Notes: a model not told the origin generated them from the sequence alone. Shown: positions 1-7,554, counted from the first letter of the stretch. The stretch: 14,240 bases of DNA from Deltaproteobacteria bacterium (GCA_024275855.1 JAJRYL010000057.1:1-14240); one strand, 5' to 3'. Program-made: numbers and translations.

Positions 1-123
1 ACTAAAAACTGGATAACCGAATACAACGAAGAGAGGCCTCATGAATCGCTTGGCAACCTCACACCGGCAGAGTATCTGTCTAAGCATTTAAACCAGGAAA
101 ACTCCAATTTAGACTGGTACTAA
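1..123 (+). CDS. IS3-family transposase (OrfB), C-terminal fragment at window edge
   Basis: Frame 1 reads from the first base to a TAA at 121-123 and gives 40 residues, including the stretch EYNEERPHESLGNLTPAEY. The pattern YN..RPH.SL...TP.E is the signature near the C-terminus of IS3/IS2/IS911-type DDE transposases, just after the catalytic glutamate. The gene is cut by the window edge, so nothing can be said about its 5' part, the OrfA frame or whether the copy is intact. It converges on the STAND gene with only 19 bp between the two stop codons. Confidence 0.85.
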   Translation, partial: TKNWITEYNEERPHESLGNLTPAEYLSKHLNQENSNLDWY

Positions 124-139
124 AAAAGGGAGGTTTACA
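1..139 (+). mobile_element. Right end of an IS3-family insertion sequence (partial)
   Basis: The window opens inside an insertion sequence. The coding part (1-123) is the C-terminus of an IS3-type transposase. After its stop, the sequence at 121-139 (A-rich, then GGGAGGTTTACA) ends in CA, as IS3-family right inverted repeats do. I place the IS boundary at about 139 by inference, because the left end and its matching TGTAAACC... repeat lie outside the window. The element would sit 3-4 bp beyond the stop codon of the converging STAND gene. Confidence 0.55.
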
Positions 140-142
140 TGG

Positions 143-3100
143 TTACGTTTTAGCTATCTTTTTCTTCAGCCTATCTCTAATCATTCTTAATTGTTTAGCA
201 GACCCCCAATGCAATTTTTCAGTTGCTTTTGCTACATTGAGACCCTCATCAATAACTTTTATACATACGCTCAAATCCTTATGTTCACCACTACTCGATA
301 AATAACTTGCGAAAGTGGAATAAAGATCTATCTCATTCTTGTTCATTCTCTTAGCCTGATTAAAGAGCATAAAATATATACCTTTGTCATAGCTCTTTTC
401 CTTAACAGCAAACTTAAGGTACTCAAAGACAATCTGAAAATTATCAGGATCTGAATTATCTTTTAAATAAGAATTATATAATTCGTCAAAGTACTTTTTA
501 GCATCATTAACCTTGCCTGGAAGCTTCGTTGATATATAGGCCAGACGTAACAATATACTTTTTGGCCTACTGGGTTTGATCAAAAGCAATTGTTTCTTAC
601 AGAGCTCTATAGCTTCTTTTGGATCAGATGTTTCAAATGTATCAATATAATACAGCTGGTCACTGGTGTTATATAAGCCTTTTGATGCGTCTATATGCTT
701 ATGTAATTCAGAGATCTCGCTAGCAAATTTTTTCCTATCTTTTAATACCTTATAGCCATTTAATGCTGCATCAAGCCTTCGTTTTAATTGATGTTCCTCA
801 GGAGAGTAGCTAACAAAATCTCTTATACTTACAAAGACTGTATCTATATGCTTATACAACTTATGAGCTAAACAAAGAGATAGATACTCTAGTAAAAAGC
901 TAACCTTTCTATTACCTCCTGAAAAAGAGTTTTTATAATAATCTGCAACCTCTTCTGGTGACCCTTTTCTGGCTCTCAATAAAGATTTACCCAGAAAATA
1001 ATTCGATATCTTATCCAGTGGCTTGATGTTCACTACTTGCTTAAGCGCATGGATATGCAAATCAATCATTCCTAGCTTGAAAAAGAATCTTGATAGTAAA
1101 ATTAATTCCGCTATGGAACCATCTGAATGTGCGCGTCCAACTATATCTTTTAACTTATGTGCCTTTCTTTTTAAGAGGTCACGCAAATCAAACAGCCTAT
1201 CTTCAAATTGCTCCTTCGGTTTATATTTGACAACATCTTCGATATAATTTTTTAAGAAATCAATCAAGTAGTACCGTTCATGCTTGAGAGATGCATCTAA
1301 AGAATTTACAATTGCCCCCACCTTGCGTAAGCGTTTCTTTTCAGAATCGTAATCATCTAATTGAGCAAGAAGTACTTCTGCTATAGTGGCATGTCTGGCT
1401 TTATAGTAATCTCCAAAACGTACTTTCATATAATCTTTTACTATGATCAGCCTAGTATGTTTCACTACTTTAGCAATAAAATCATCATCATCATCACAAA
1501 CCAACAACCTAATGAGCATAGATTTTGGTGTGCTCACATTATACACATAAAATAAAGCCACTAGCTCATAAGCTCTAGCAGCCTCAGGGTACAGCTCCCT
1601 CAATCTATGGTGTTCATCAAGAATAATATCTTCAAATCGCTTTCCTCGTGTTGCCTCCAACATAGCAACCAATAATTGTCTTTCACACCTATCTTTAAGC
1701 CTTACAAATTGTTCTTCATGAGATAACCCATCAAGAACCCCCAAGTTATTATGAGCTTTCAGTCTGCCTAAAAGTTCATTAATCTCATTATCATCTAGTT
1801 TTTCTAGCTTAGCATCGCTCTTTTCCACACAAGAAAGAACTTTTTCAGCCTTAGAATTGTCCCACTCACTTCTTCTGGCAGCTATTACCAATAAAATTGG
1901 TGCTTTTATATCTGCAATATCATCCTTATAGTGCCGCAAATCATCTACAAAAGTTTTTATGCTGTTAGTATCTATAAAAATTATGATTGGCTGATTATTA
2001 GCACTATAGAGATTGCTAATTTTCTTAAGGTCAAAAATATCAGCACCATCATACCAAAGCAGATTTAAATACTTATACTTATCATCTTTGGCTAAGTCAT
2101 AGGTTAATCGCATAATAACAGTAGATTTACCTGCCCCCGCCTCTCCAGTTATCAGAAAATATTTTAAAGCTTGACTGGAACAACTACTGTCATATAGCTC
2201 CCCTACTTTCTTTCGTATGAAGCTATACTCCTTACGTTCAAAATCCAAGTCATTTACTATATCCTCCCAGCGTGTGCTTCCACCATAAAACAAATCTGGG
2301 TCATGACAACCTTTCATCTCCCTAAAACTATGCGACCTCACTGATTGGACACACTTTGGCAGAAACAACTTTAAAATAATTTGCTCATACAGTTTTACAG
2401 GAATAATCTCCAATGTTGATTCTTCTTCATACTTTATTCCTGACGCATAATTAAGAAAAATATCAATCCGGTATCTGGTTAAGATAAGCTTAGCGTCTTC
2501 TAGGGCCTGATTTATTTTGCGTACAACGTACCGCTCTAAAATAATTTTGTACTGCTGGACTCTTTCAACAGGACACCTGAAGTCAATCTTAATACTTCTA
2601 TCATCAGCAATATCTATCCCCCTCGTGTAATAATGCTTATAGAAGTGAATTAAACTTTCGGCCCTAAGATTGAGCCTCTCTTTTTTCTTTATGTCTACCC
2701 TTTCGTAAGAAATATCCAACTCATCACCAAGGAATAGCAAGGCATTTAACATATCTATCCTTACCGTTTCACATGTCCTTATAGTGATTGTCTGTTCTTG
2801 ATCGTTAGTGATTTTCCTATGGCTTGATACAACCTTACAGATAGGTTCAACAAAACCTTCCAGAATTCCTATTTCTTTATATTCACTCTTAATTCTTTCA
2901 ACAGAGAGCAACTCATGGCTTTGCCTCCTTTCTACTTCATCTGGAGTCATCTTTTCTTCTTGCATCCCTATATCATGAAGAAAGGCAGCTGATTGTAGAA
3001 TATATATCTCTAATTGGGTAAGCAATTCTTGCTTTTCAGTTTGTACCAGAATCCTATCAATAATTCTTAAAACCCTGAAAGAATGCGCTATACTATGATC

Positions 3101-3220
3101 AGTATAGTGAGGGTCTACAAGATTACTCATAATATCTCTGGAGTAATTGATTATACTTTCAACAGAGGTTTTCTCTTTGCCTGTAGACAACTCCAGTGCA
3201 TCAAATTCCATAACTTCCAT
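143..3220 (-). CDS. HD-domain / STAND-like NTPase / TPR-like solenoid protein, candidate anti-phage effector
   Basis: A 1025-aa protein in three parts. Residues about 20-240 form an HD-type domain: H38/H42/H46 in a Y-T-D-H-x3-H pattern, the HD pair at 82-83 (AAFLHDIG), H134 (SSHRK) and D166 in LFLGDELD. This resembles the HD domains fused to NTPases in conflict proteins. Residues about 320-520 hold a P-loop NTPase: Walker A GEAGAGKST at 359-367, Walker B IIIFIDT ending near D417, and AARRSEW at about 447-453, a position where STAND proteins often keep an arginine. From about 700 to the end are helix pairs of TPR type, the usual sensor region. I chose the ATG at 3220 over the in-frame GTG at 3247 because AAGGAGG lies 5 nt before it. 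It follows the 324-aa gene by 46 bp, probably in one transcript. The DNA is strongly AT-rich relative to the right half. Family and defence role are inferred; the HD substrate is unknown. Confidence 0.85.
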   Translation of the reverse strand: MEVMEFDALELSTGKEKTSVESIINYSRDIMSNLVDPHYTDHSIAHSFRVLRIIDRILVQTEKQELLTQLEIYILQSAAFLHDIGMQEEKMTPDEVERRQSHELLSVERIKSEYKEIGILEGFVEPICKVVSSHRKITNDQEQTITIRTCETVRIDMLNALLFLGDELDISYERVDIKKKERLNLRAESLIHFYKHYYTRGIDIADDRSIKIDFRCPVERVQQYKIILERYVVRKINQALEDAKLILTRYRIDIFLNYASGIKYEEESTLEIIPVKLYEQIILKLFLPKCVQSVRSHSFREMKGCHDPDLFYGGSTRWEDIVNDLDFERKEYSFIRKKVGELYDSSCSSQALKYFLITGEAGAGKSTVIMRLTYDLAKDDKYKYLNLLWYDGADIFDLKKISNLYSANNQPIIIFIDTNSIKTFVDDLRHYKDDIADIKAPILLVIAARRSEWDNSKAEKVLSCVEKSDAKLEKLDDNEINELLGRLKAHNNLGVLDGLSHEEQFVRLKDRCERQLLVAMLEATRGKRFEDIILDEHHRLRELYPEAARAYELVALFYVYNVSTPKSMLIRLLVCDDDDDFIAKVVKHTRLIIVKDYMKVRFGDYYKARHATIAEVLLAQLDDYDSEKKRLRKVGAIVNSLDASLKHERYYLIDFLKNYIEDVVKYKPKEQFEDRLFDLRDLLKRKAHKLKDIVGRAHSDGSIAELILLSRFFFKLGMIDLHIHALKQVVNIKPLDKISNYFLGKSLLRARKGSPEEVADYYKNSFSGGNRKVSFLLEYLSLCLAHKLYKHIDTVFVSIRDFVSYSPEEHQLKRRLDAALNGYKVLKDRKKFASEISELHKHIDASKGLYNTSDQLYYIDTFETSDPKEAIELCKKQLLLIKPSRPKSILLRLAYISTKLPGKVNDAKKYFDELYNSYLKDNSDPDNFQIVFEYLKFAVKEKSYDKGIYFMLFNQAKRMNKNEIDLYSTFASYLSSSGEHKDLSVCIKVIDEGLNVAKATEKLHWGSAKQLRMIRDRLKKKIAKT

Positions 3221-3225
3221 AACTC

Positions 3226-3232
3226 CCTCCTT
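3226..3232 (-). promoter_or_regulatory. Shine-Dalgarno that decides the STAND gene start
   Basis: On the minus strand AAGGAGG is followed by 5 nt (GAGTT) and ATG at 3220. It lies inside the ORF extension that begins with GTG at 3247, so it argues for the shorter protein. Confidence 0.7.
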
Positions 3233-3266
3233 AACGACACTAGCCACTTCTGCATATTATTTTGAT

Positions 3267-4241
3267 CTATTGACTAATAGTAACTGCTCGCCACTCAGGT
3301 AGCCACACAGGAACGGATAACAACAGTGCCTGACCCGGCTCTTTAACTTCTAACGCCTCACGTGGAATAGTGAGTGACGATACGTTATTACCTTCATCAT
3401 TTTTATCTAAGCTCATGCCAAACTTATTTGCTAATGAGGGGACTTCCACTCTAGGTAGTGGTTCAGCCACAGCCAAACTCTTACCAAAATGAATAGAGCC
3501 TGTTTTAGGTTTTGTATACTTGTTGAGCGAAGCCACGTTCATGTGCAATGTGCCTATCTTGGTTGCTGACTCTAAATATACATGCGGCGCATGGTCAACA
3601 AGGGGGCCATGTTTTTCAACTCTATGAAGAATCGACCTTCTCTTCTCAACAACTCTCTTAACCCACTTCTTATCCAGCTTTCCGTTCTTGACCATCGGAG
3701 GATTAATAGTTTCAGCATCAAGTCCTTCATTAATCACAGTTATTAACCGCTCCTTAAATTCTTTTTCTGATAACTCCTGCTTAAGCGGGTTTTTCAAAAA
3801 AGTATAAGCAGCCTTAGTAGCGTATTCTTTTGCTATATTCCTAAGCTTTCCAATTTGTGTTCTTACTTTTACTGAAGGAACACTACGGGCAAGAAGCAAC
3901 CCTATCAACTTTGATAAAAACTCATGAGTAATCTGCAAACCATCTTTTCTTAAACTCTCTCTAATAATGTACCCTGCCCAGAAGGCCCATATTGCCGTCT
4001 TAGGCCGTCCTGTAGCAAGCCCTATCCGTGTCTGGCTTATAACCGCTAGCGGCACACTCGGAGTACTTGATACTCCATCGGTATCGATTATGGACGCAAA
4101 GGCCAACCTACAGAGACCTATCCGATCAAAGACCCACTCCATCAAACTGTCCAGTTCCACCCCTTCTATTCCCGTACCGGTAAATAGGTCTTGCACCTCG
4201 TCTAAAGGCACGTCACTCAGGTATGACTTCCACCAAGACAT
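3267..4241 (-). CDS. Uncharacterised 324-aa protein, first gene of the STAND operon
   Basis: I do not recognise this protein. It starts MSWWKSYLSDV, has hydrophobic, glycine-rich stretches around residues 62-95 and 108-120 that are too broken by charges for clear membrane helices, a very basic helical region at about 125-210 (K/R-rich, including KKWVKRVVEKRR), and a C-terminal third rich in V, L and P (LLLSVPVWLPEW near 307-317). There is no signal peptide and no familiar catalytic motif. The frame stays open upstream to an ATG at 4400, but that start would overlap the divergent primase-helicase. The ATG at 4241 has GGAG 8 nt upstream and lies downstream of a good promoter. The STAND gene follows after 46 bp on the same strand, so the two are probably co-expressed; it could be a regulator, adaptor or second effector, or an unrelated element gene. 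Confidence 0.7.
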   Translation of the reverse strand: MSWWKSYLSDVPLDEVQDLFTGTGIEGVELDSLMEWVFDRIGLCRLAFASIIDTDGVSSTPSVPLAVISQTRIGLATGRPKTAIWAFWAGYIIRESLRKDGLQITHEFLSKLIGLLLARSVPSVKVRTQIGKLRNIAKEYATKAAYTFLKNPLKQELSEKEFKERLITVINEGLDAETINPPMVKNGKLDKKWVKRVVEKRRSILHRVEKHGPLVDHAPHVYLESATKIGTLHMNVASLNKYTKPKTGSIHFGKSLAVAEPLPRVEVPSLANKFGMSLDKNDEGNNVSSLTIPREALEVKEPGQALLLSVPVWLPEWRAVTISQ

Positions 4242-4260
4242 ATTGCTTAATCTCCTACCG

Positions 4261-4298
4261 TCCCTAAAAGTACCCTCAAAATTCCTTACTTTTGGGGA
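4261..4298 (-). promoter_or_regulatory. Inverted repeat in the leader of the 324-aa/STAND operon
   Basis: TCCCTAAAAGTA (4261-4272) and TACTTTTGGGGA (4287-4298) are reverse complements at 11 of 12 positions, with a 14-nt spacer. The repeat lies between the predicted transcription start (about 4317) and the ATG at 4241. It could be an operator for a repressor or an RNA hairpin ahead of the ribosome binding site. No U-run follows it on the minus strand, so it is not a standard intrinsic terminator. Confidence 0.5.
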
Positions 4299-4323
4299 CT
4301 TATGTATAAATAATTTTTCAACT

Positions 4324-4352
4324 ATTATACGAACCAATGGAGAATTAAGCAA
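4324..4352 (-). promoter_or_regulatory. Sigma70-type promoter of the 324-aa/STAND operon
   Basis: On the minus strand TTGCTT (-35, 4347-4352) is separated by exactly 17 nt from a perfect TATAAT (-10, 4324-4329). Transcription would start near 4317 and give a leader of about 75 nt before the ATG at 4241. A weaker divergent signal uses nearly the same -10 bases on the plus strand (TATTAT, 4323-4328, with a poor -35 TTATGT at 4300-4305) and might serve the primase-helicase. Confidence 0.6.
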
Positions 4353-4390
4353 ATTATATAAATCATGACATAAAAGAGAAAATAACAGCC

Positions 4391-6133
4391 ATGCAACCAA
4401 CTATTTGTAAAGATCAAATGAATATAGAAGATATCTGGACATACTCTTACGACCCTTGTGAAGACTTGACACCAGGACATTTAGAGCAGTTACAAGAGGA
4501 AAGCGGCTTAGGTTTAGAGATCATACAAGAGGCCAGGCTCTTCTCCTTAAAAGGCCGCTTTGTTACCGAAGCTGGTTTGAGAGATGAAATCCTAAATCGT
4601 CTAAACCTGAAGTCTTACCGAGATGACCTTCTCATTTTTCCTTATCCGGGGCATGGCAATACATTTAGGGTTCGGTTAGATGTACCTGAAGAAATTAAGA
4701 ATGGTGAGAAGATAAACTACATTCGTTACAAGCAACCACGGAAGCAACGTAACTATATCTACTCCGTACAACCGAACACCTCAAAATTCCCGAACATAAC
4801 GTTCGTTACCGAAGGCGAGAAGAAAACCCTGGCACTGGTACAAGCTGGCTGTAACGTTATGGGTTTTGGAGGTGTCTGGAACTGGCGTGACAAATCATCC
4901 CCTTCGGGAATAATACCTGATTTAGAAACATACGATCTTTACGGCAAGAAAGTCGCCATAATATTTGACAGCGATGTAGTAACGAACGTTAGCGTTCAAC
5001 AAGCAGAAGAGAGTATTGTTGAATTCTGTCTGGATCGGGGGGCGTCAGAGGTTCTACGAATACGTATCCCCTACGTTACGGATCAGAAGCTAGGTATTGA
5101 TGACTATCTAAAAGACAAAGACCGTAACGATAACGTTATGGAAAAACTGCTCTCAAACGCTCTAGTTGAAAGAGGTTTCGTAACAGGGGCCGAGCTAATG
5201 AAGAAGAAGTTAGACCCTAGCCCGATGTTAACAGACTTCTTTCCATCAAGAGCATTGATACTGGCTGTCGGTGTGCCTGGGGCTGGTAAGACCGAGTTCC
5301 TAATCAACCAGGCAATTGAAGCCGCCGGAAAAGGAAAAGTACTCTACTACCTGAATGAAGGTGGGCAGCTCGACCTTCAAGCCAGGCAGAACGCTTACTG
5401 CAAAGATACAGAAGTGCTTAATAACATCCTTTGGGAACAAAAACGATGGTTGAACCTCAGCCATACAAAAGGGATAGATAAGCTTGAACGTATCGTACAG
5501 ACCTTTAAACCCAAGATAGTATTTATAGACCCAGGGCCGGATGCCTTCGGGGAAGAGAATGACGCCTCAGCGTTAAAGGAACCCTTAGGCAGGCTGTATC
5601 AACTTACAAATAAGTACAACTTCTGCATACTCCTTAGCTGGCACTCCGCAAAAGCAATGGCATTTTCAGGCGTATACGCTTTCCGAGGCTCTTCAGCCAT
5701 TGCTGGCAAAATGGACTTGATGTACGTCGTCGATAATGCCAGGAACAAACGGGTACTGTCACTTGAGAAACTACGCCTCGACTGCCCAGGACTTACTCAA
5801 GGTCAAAAGTGGATCATAGACGTAACAAACACGGATGATGGTAAGGAGATGACCTTCATAGATAAACAAGATGCCGCAGATGAACGTTATGAAAGAAAGA
5901 AGACTTTACTCTCTAATGCTCTGTCGAGATTCGAGCCTGAGGCTGAATACACAGTAAGAGAGATAGTAGCAACCACACTAGAGGCTTGTGAGTATGAGTT
6001 CAAAGAGGGAACCGCAAAGAATCACCTCACCAGTTGGACAGAGCGCGGTTACTTTAAGCAAATCGAGGCAGGCAGAGGCACACGGGCTGCAACATATTTA
6101 AGAACTGATAAAAAAGCTGATATAGACGTTTAA
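4391..6133 (+). CDS. Mobile-element primase-helicase: TOPRIM (DUF3854-like) plus RecA-like ATPase
   Basis: A 580-aa protein likely to act in replication of the element. Residues about 135-240 form a TOPRIM-like domain: VTEGEKK with E141 and E143, then IIFDSD with D193 and D195, ending in LGIDDYL (234-240); this matches DUF3854-type TOPRIM domains of plasmid and phage replication proteins. Residues about 285-470 form a RepA/DnaB-like RecA-fold ATPase: Walker A GVPGAGKT (294-301), Walker B IVFID (376-380), then ILLSWHSAKA and FRGSSAIAGKMD, where such hexameric helicases keep their sensor and arginine motifs. The last 80 residues (TVREIV...FKEGTAKNHLTSWTERGYF) look like a winged helix. There is no clear Shine-Dalgarno before the ATG at 4391; an ATG at 4418 is an alternative with no better site. 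It is divergent from the STAND operon and followed by the excisionase and integrase genes. Confidence 0.85.
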   Translation: MQPTICKDQMNIEDIWTYSYDPCEDLTPGHLEQLQEESGLGLEIIQEARLFSLKGRFVTEAGLRDEILNRLNLKSYRDDLLIFPYPGHGNTFRVRLDVPEEIKNGEKINYIRYKQPRKQRNYIYSVQPNTSKFPNITFVTEGEKKTLALVQAGCNVMGFGGVWNWRDKSSPSGIIPDLETYDLYGKKVAIIFDSDVVTNVSVQQAEESIVEFCLDRGASEVLRIRIPYVTDQKLGIDDYLKDKDRNDNVMEKLLSNALVERGFVTGAELMKKKLDPSPMLTDFFPSRALILAVGVPGAGKTEFLINQAIEAAGKGKVLYYLNEGGQLDLQARQNAYCKDTEVLNNILWEQKRWLNLSHTKGIDKLERIVQTFKPKIVFIDPGPDAFGEENDASALKEPLGRLYQLTNKYNFCILLSWHSAKAMAFSGVYAFRGSSAIAGKMDLMYVVDNARNKRVLSLEKLRLDCPGLTQGQKWIIDVTNTDDGKEMTFIDKQDAADERYERKKTLLSNALSRFEPEAEYTVREIVATTLEACEYEFKEGTAKNHLTSWTERGYFKQIEAGRGTRAATYLRTDKKADIDV

Positions 6134-6142
6134 CTCTCTTCT

Positions 6143-6191
6143 TTGTTGTTGTTAACAACCCCCTATATATAGGCTTTGTTAACAACAACAA
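6143..6191. repeat. Nested 49-bp dyad between primase-helicase and excisionase genes
   Basis: Two perfect 16-bp arms (TTGTTGTTGTTAACAA at 6143-6158 and its reverse complement at 6176-6191) flank 17 nt. Inside that spacer is a second perfect palindrome, CCTATATATAGG (6162-6173), with almost the same centre. Each arm also contains its own palindrome TTGTTAACAA, the two copies 27 bp apart centre to centre. No U-run follows on either side, so it is not a classic terminator. It may be an operator controlling the excisionase/integrase genes, an Xis or Rep binding site, or part of an origin. Poor -35 (TTGTTG, 6143-6148) and -10 (TATATA, 6166-6171) elements with 17-bp spacing lie within it. Confidence 0.75.
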
Positions 6192-6217
6192 GGAAAAACA
6201 GACAGGAGAAAGTAGAA

Positions 6218-6412
6218 ATGGAGATACTTACGGTTAAAGAAGTAGCGGAGTTGCTAAAAATAAAAATCTCAACGGTCTACGCATGGGCTGAGCAAAGGAA
6301 GATTCCTTGTTACAGGCTCAACGGGTCTCTTAGATTCCACAAACAAGACCTTACCAGATGGTTAGAGATTTGCAAACAGCCTACGGAAGAGTATAATAAC
6401 TCTCGCAGGTAG
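6218..6412 (+). CDS. Excisionase-like HTH DNA-binding protein
   Basis: A 64-aa basic protein. Residues 1-50 read MEILTVKEVAELLKIKISTV, then YAWAEQRKIPCYRLNG and RFHKQDLTRWLE: the MerR-like winged helix of the HTH_17/excisionase family (TVKEVAELLK as first helix, STVYAWAEQRKIP as recognition helix, RFHKQDLTRWL as the wing and last helix). The ATG at 6218 has AGGAG 9 nt upstream, so I prefer it to the in-frame ATG at 6176, which lies inside the dyad. It sits directly after the dyad and 29 bp before the integrase, the usual place for a recombination directionality factor. Such proteins bend att-site DNA for excision and sometimes repress the integrase; a purely regulatory role is also possible. 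Confidence 0.8.
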   Translation: MEILTVKEVAELLKIKISTVYAWAEQRKIPCYRLNGSLRFHKQDLTRWLEICKQPTEEYNNSRR

Positions 6413-6424
6413 AAGGCCCACTGA

Positions 6425-6431
6425 AAGGAGG
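6425..6431 (+). promoter_or_regulatory. Shine-Dalgarno of the integrase gene
   Basis: AAGGAGG, a full match to the anti-SD core, lies 10 nt before the ATG at 6442. It supports translation of the integrase from the transcript that also carries the excisionase gene. Confidence 0.6.
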
Positions 6432-6441
6432 ATAAATATAT

Positions 6442-7554
6442 ATGGGTCTCTACAAGAGAAAAGACAGCCAGTTCTACTGGATGAGTTTTAGAGTTGACGG
6501 ACGTAGGATTACCGAAAGCTCAAAGACCAGAAACAAGAAACTGGCTGAAATGATCTATGCCAAAAAGCTTACCGAGATAACAGAGGGTAAGTGGTTCGGC
6601 AAGGTCAATATTCCTAACGTAACGATGGAAGAGATTTTTGATCGGTATCTGAAAGAGATATCGCCAAACCTCTCGCCAACTACGGACGAACGTAACGGGC
6701 AGATGGTTAAGAACCTGCGGGCCTTCTTCGTAAATGCCTTCATCAAGGACGTCACACCATCCGTAGTAAGCCGTTACAAGGCACGAAGGCTTGAGAAGCG
6801 TTACAGCAAGGAAACCATCCTTAGGGAGCTTGGCCTACTTAGGCGCATCTTCAACATCGCAATCGAGGAATGGGAACTGTGCAGAGAGAATCAGAACCCT
6901 GTACCGAAAGTTCTTAGAACCCTGGGTAAGGTAGATAGCAAAAGAGTACGCTACCTTGCCCCTGGCGAGTTGGAACGGCTCATGGTAGCCTCACCATCAT
7001 GGTTAAGGCCGATCATCACCATAGCACGCCATACGGGGCTTAGACGGGGCAACATTATGGAGCTTACCTGGCCTCAAGTTGACCTGGTTAGAAGGATCGT
7101 GACGATTCCGAGAACAAAGAACGGTTTGCCAATAGGGATACCGTTGACTCAGTTGGCTACAAAGACCCTGGCTGAACTACGCAAGGTTAGGTATCTACAC
7201 TCGTCATTCGTCTTCTGCGATGATAACGGTGCACCTCATACCCCTGGCAGGGCAACAACGGCCTTCAGGAGGGCTTGCAGAACGGCTGAGATTGAGAACC
7301 TACGGTTCCATGACCTCAGGCATGATTTTGCCTCTAACTTGGTACAGGCCGGGGTTGACATACATGTGGTGAAGGAACTCTTAGGGCACAGTGACTTAAG
7401 GATGACTTTAAGATACTGTCACCTCGCTCCTGAGAACCTGAGAAGTGCTGTTAACGTGTTGGATAAGATGGAACAGGACAGAGAGAAGGAATCCAGCTAC
7501 GTTTTGGCTACGTTTGCAAATAAAAACGGGTCAGCAATTAAGCTAACCCGTTGA
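6442..7554 (+). CDS. Tyrosine-family site-specific integrase
   Basis: A 370-aa phage-type integrase, normal length for the family. The N-terminus (GLYKRKDSQFYWMSFRVDGR) is the beta-sheet arm-binding region, residues about 61-150 the SAM-like core-binding domain, and about 170-345 the catalytic domain. The catalytic set is complete: R201 (HTGLRRGN), K226 (PRTKNG), H290 and R293 (FHDLRHDF), H316 (LLGHSDLRM) and the nucleophile Y325 (LRYCHL). It should insert the element at the 3' end of tRNA-Glu, which begins 6 bp after its stop codon, the classic int-att layout. The last ten codons overlap an inverted repeat that forms a terminator on the opposite strand. It appears intact, so the element could still be mobile. 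Confidence 0.93.
   Translation: MGLYKRKDSQFYWMSFRVDGRRITESSKTRNKKLAEMIYAKKLTEITEGKWFGKVNIPNVTMEEIFDRYLKEISPNLSPTTDERNGQMVKNLRAFFVNAFIKDVTPSVVSRYKARRLEKRYSKETILRELGLLRRIFNIAIEEWELCRENQNPVPKVLRTLGKVDSKRVRYLAPGELERLMVASPSWLRPIITIARHTGLRRGNIMELTWPQVDLVRRIVTIPRTKNGLPIGIPLTQLATKTLAELRKVRYLHSSFVFCDDNGAPHTPGRATTAFRRACRTAEIENLRFHDLRHDFASNLVQAGVDIHVVKELLGHSDLRMTLRYCHLAPENLRSAVNVLDKMEQDREKESSYVLATFANKNGSAIKLTR
7521..7552 (-). terminator. Intrinsic terminator for the tRNA operon, inside the integrase 3' end
   Basis: Read on the minus strand, AACGGGT, a mismatch, AGC, a 6-nt loop, GCT, a mismatch and ACCCGTT form a stem (7525-7552) followed at once by TTTTTA (down to 7521). It begins 8 nt beyond the 3' end of tRNA-Glu. 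On the plus strand the same hairpin has no T-run after it. The whole structure is within the last codons of the integrase gene. Confidence 0.8.

Noticed and set aside
4242..4400. N-terminal extension of the 324-aa protein to an ATG at 4400
   Set aside because: It would overlap the start of the divergent primase-helicase, cover the predicted promoter and inverted repeat, and has no ribosome site; ATG 4241 does.
1..7554. Second attachment site or tRNA-Glu fragment, and a CRISPR array
   Set aside because: No copy of the tRNA 3' end and no regularly spaced repeats were found in this part of the window.
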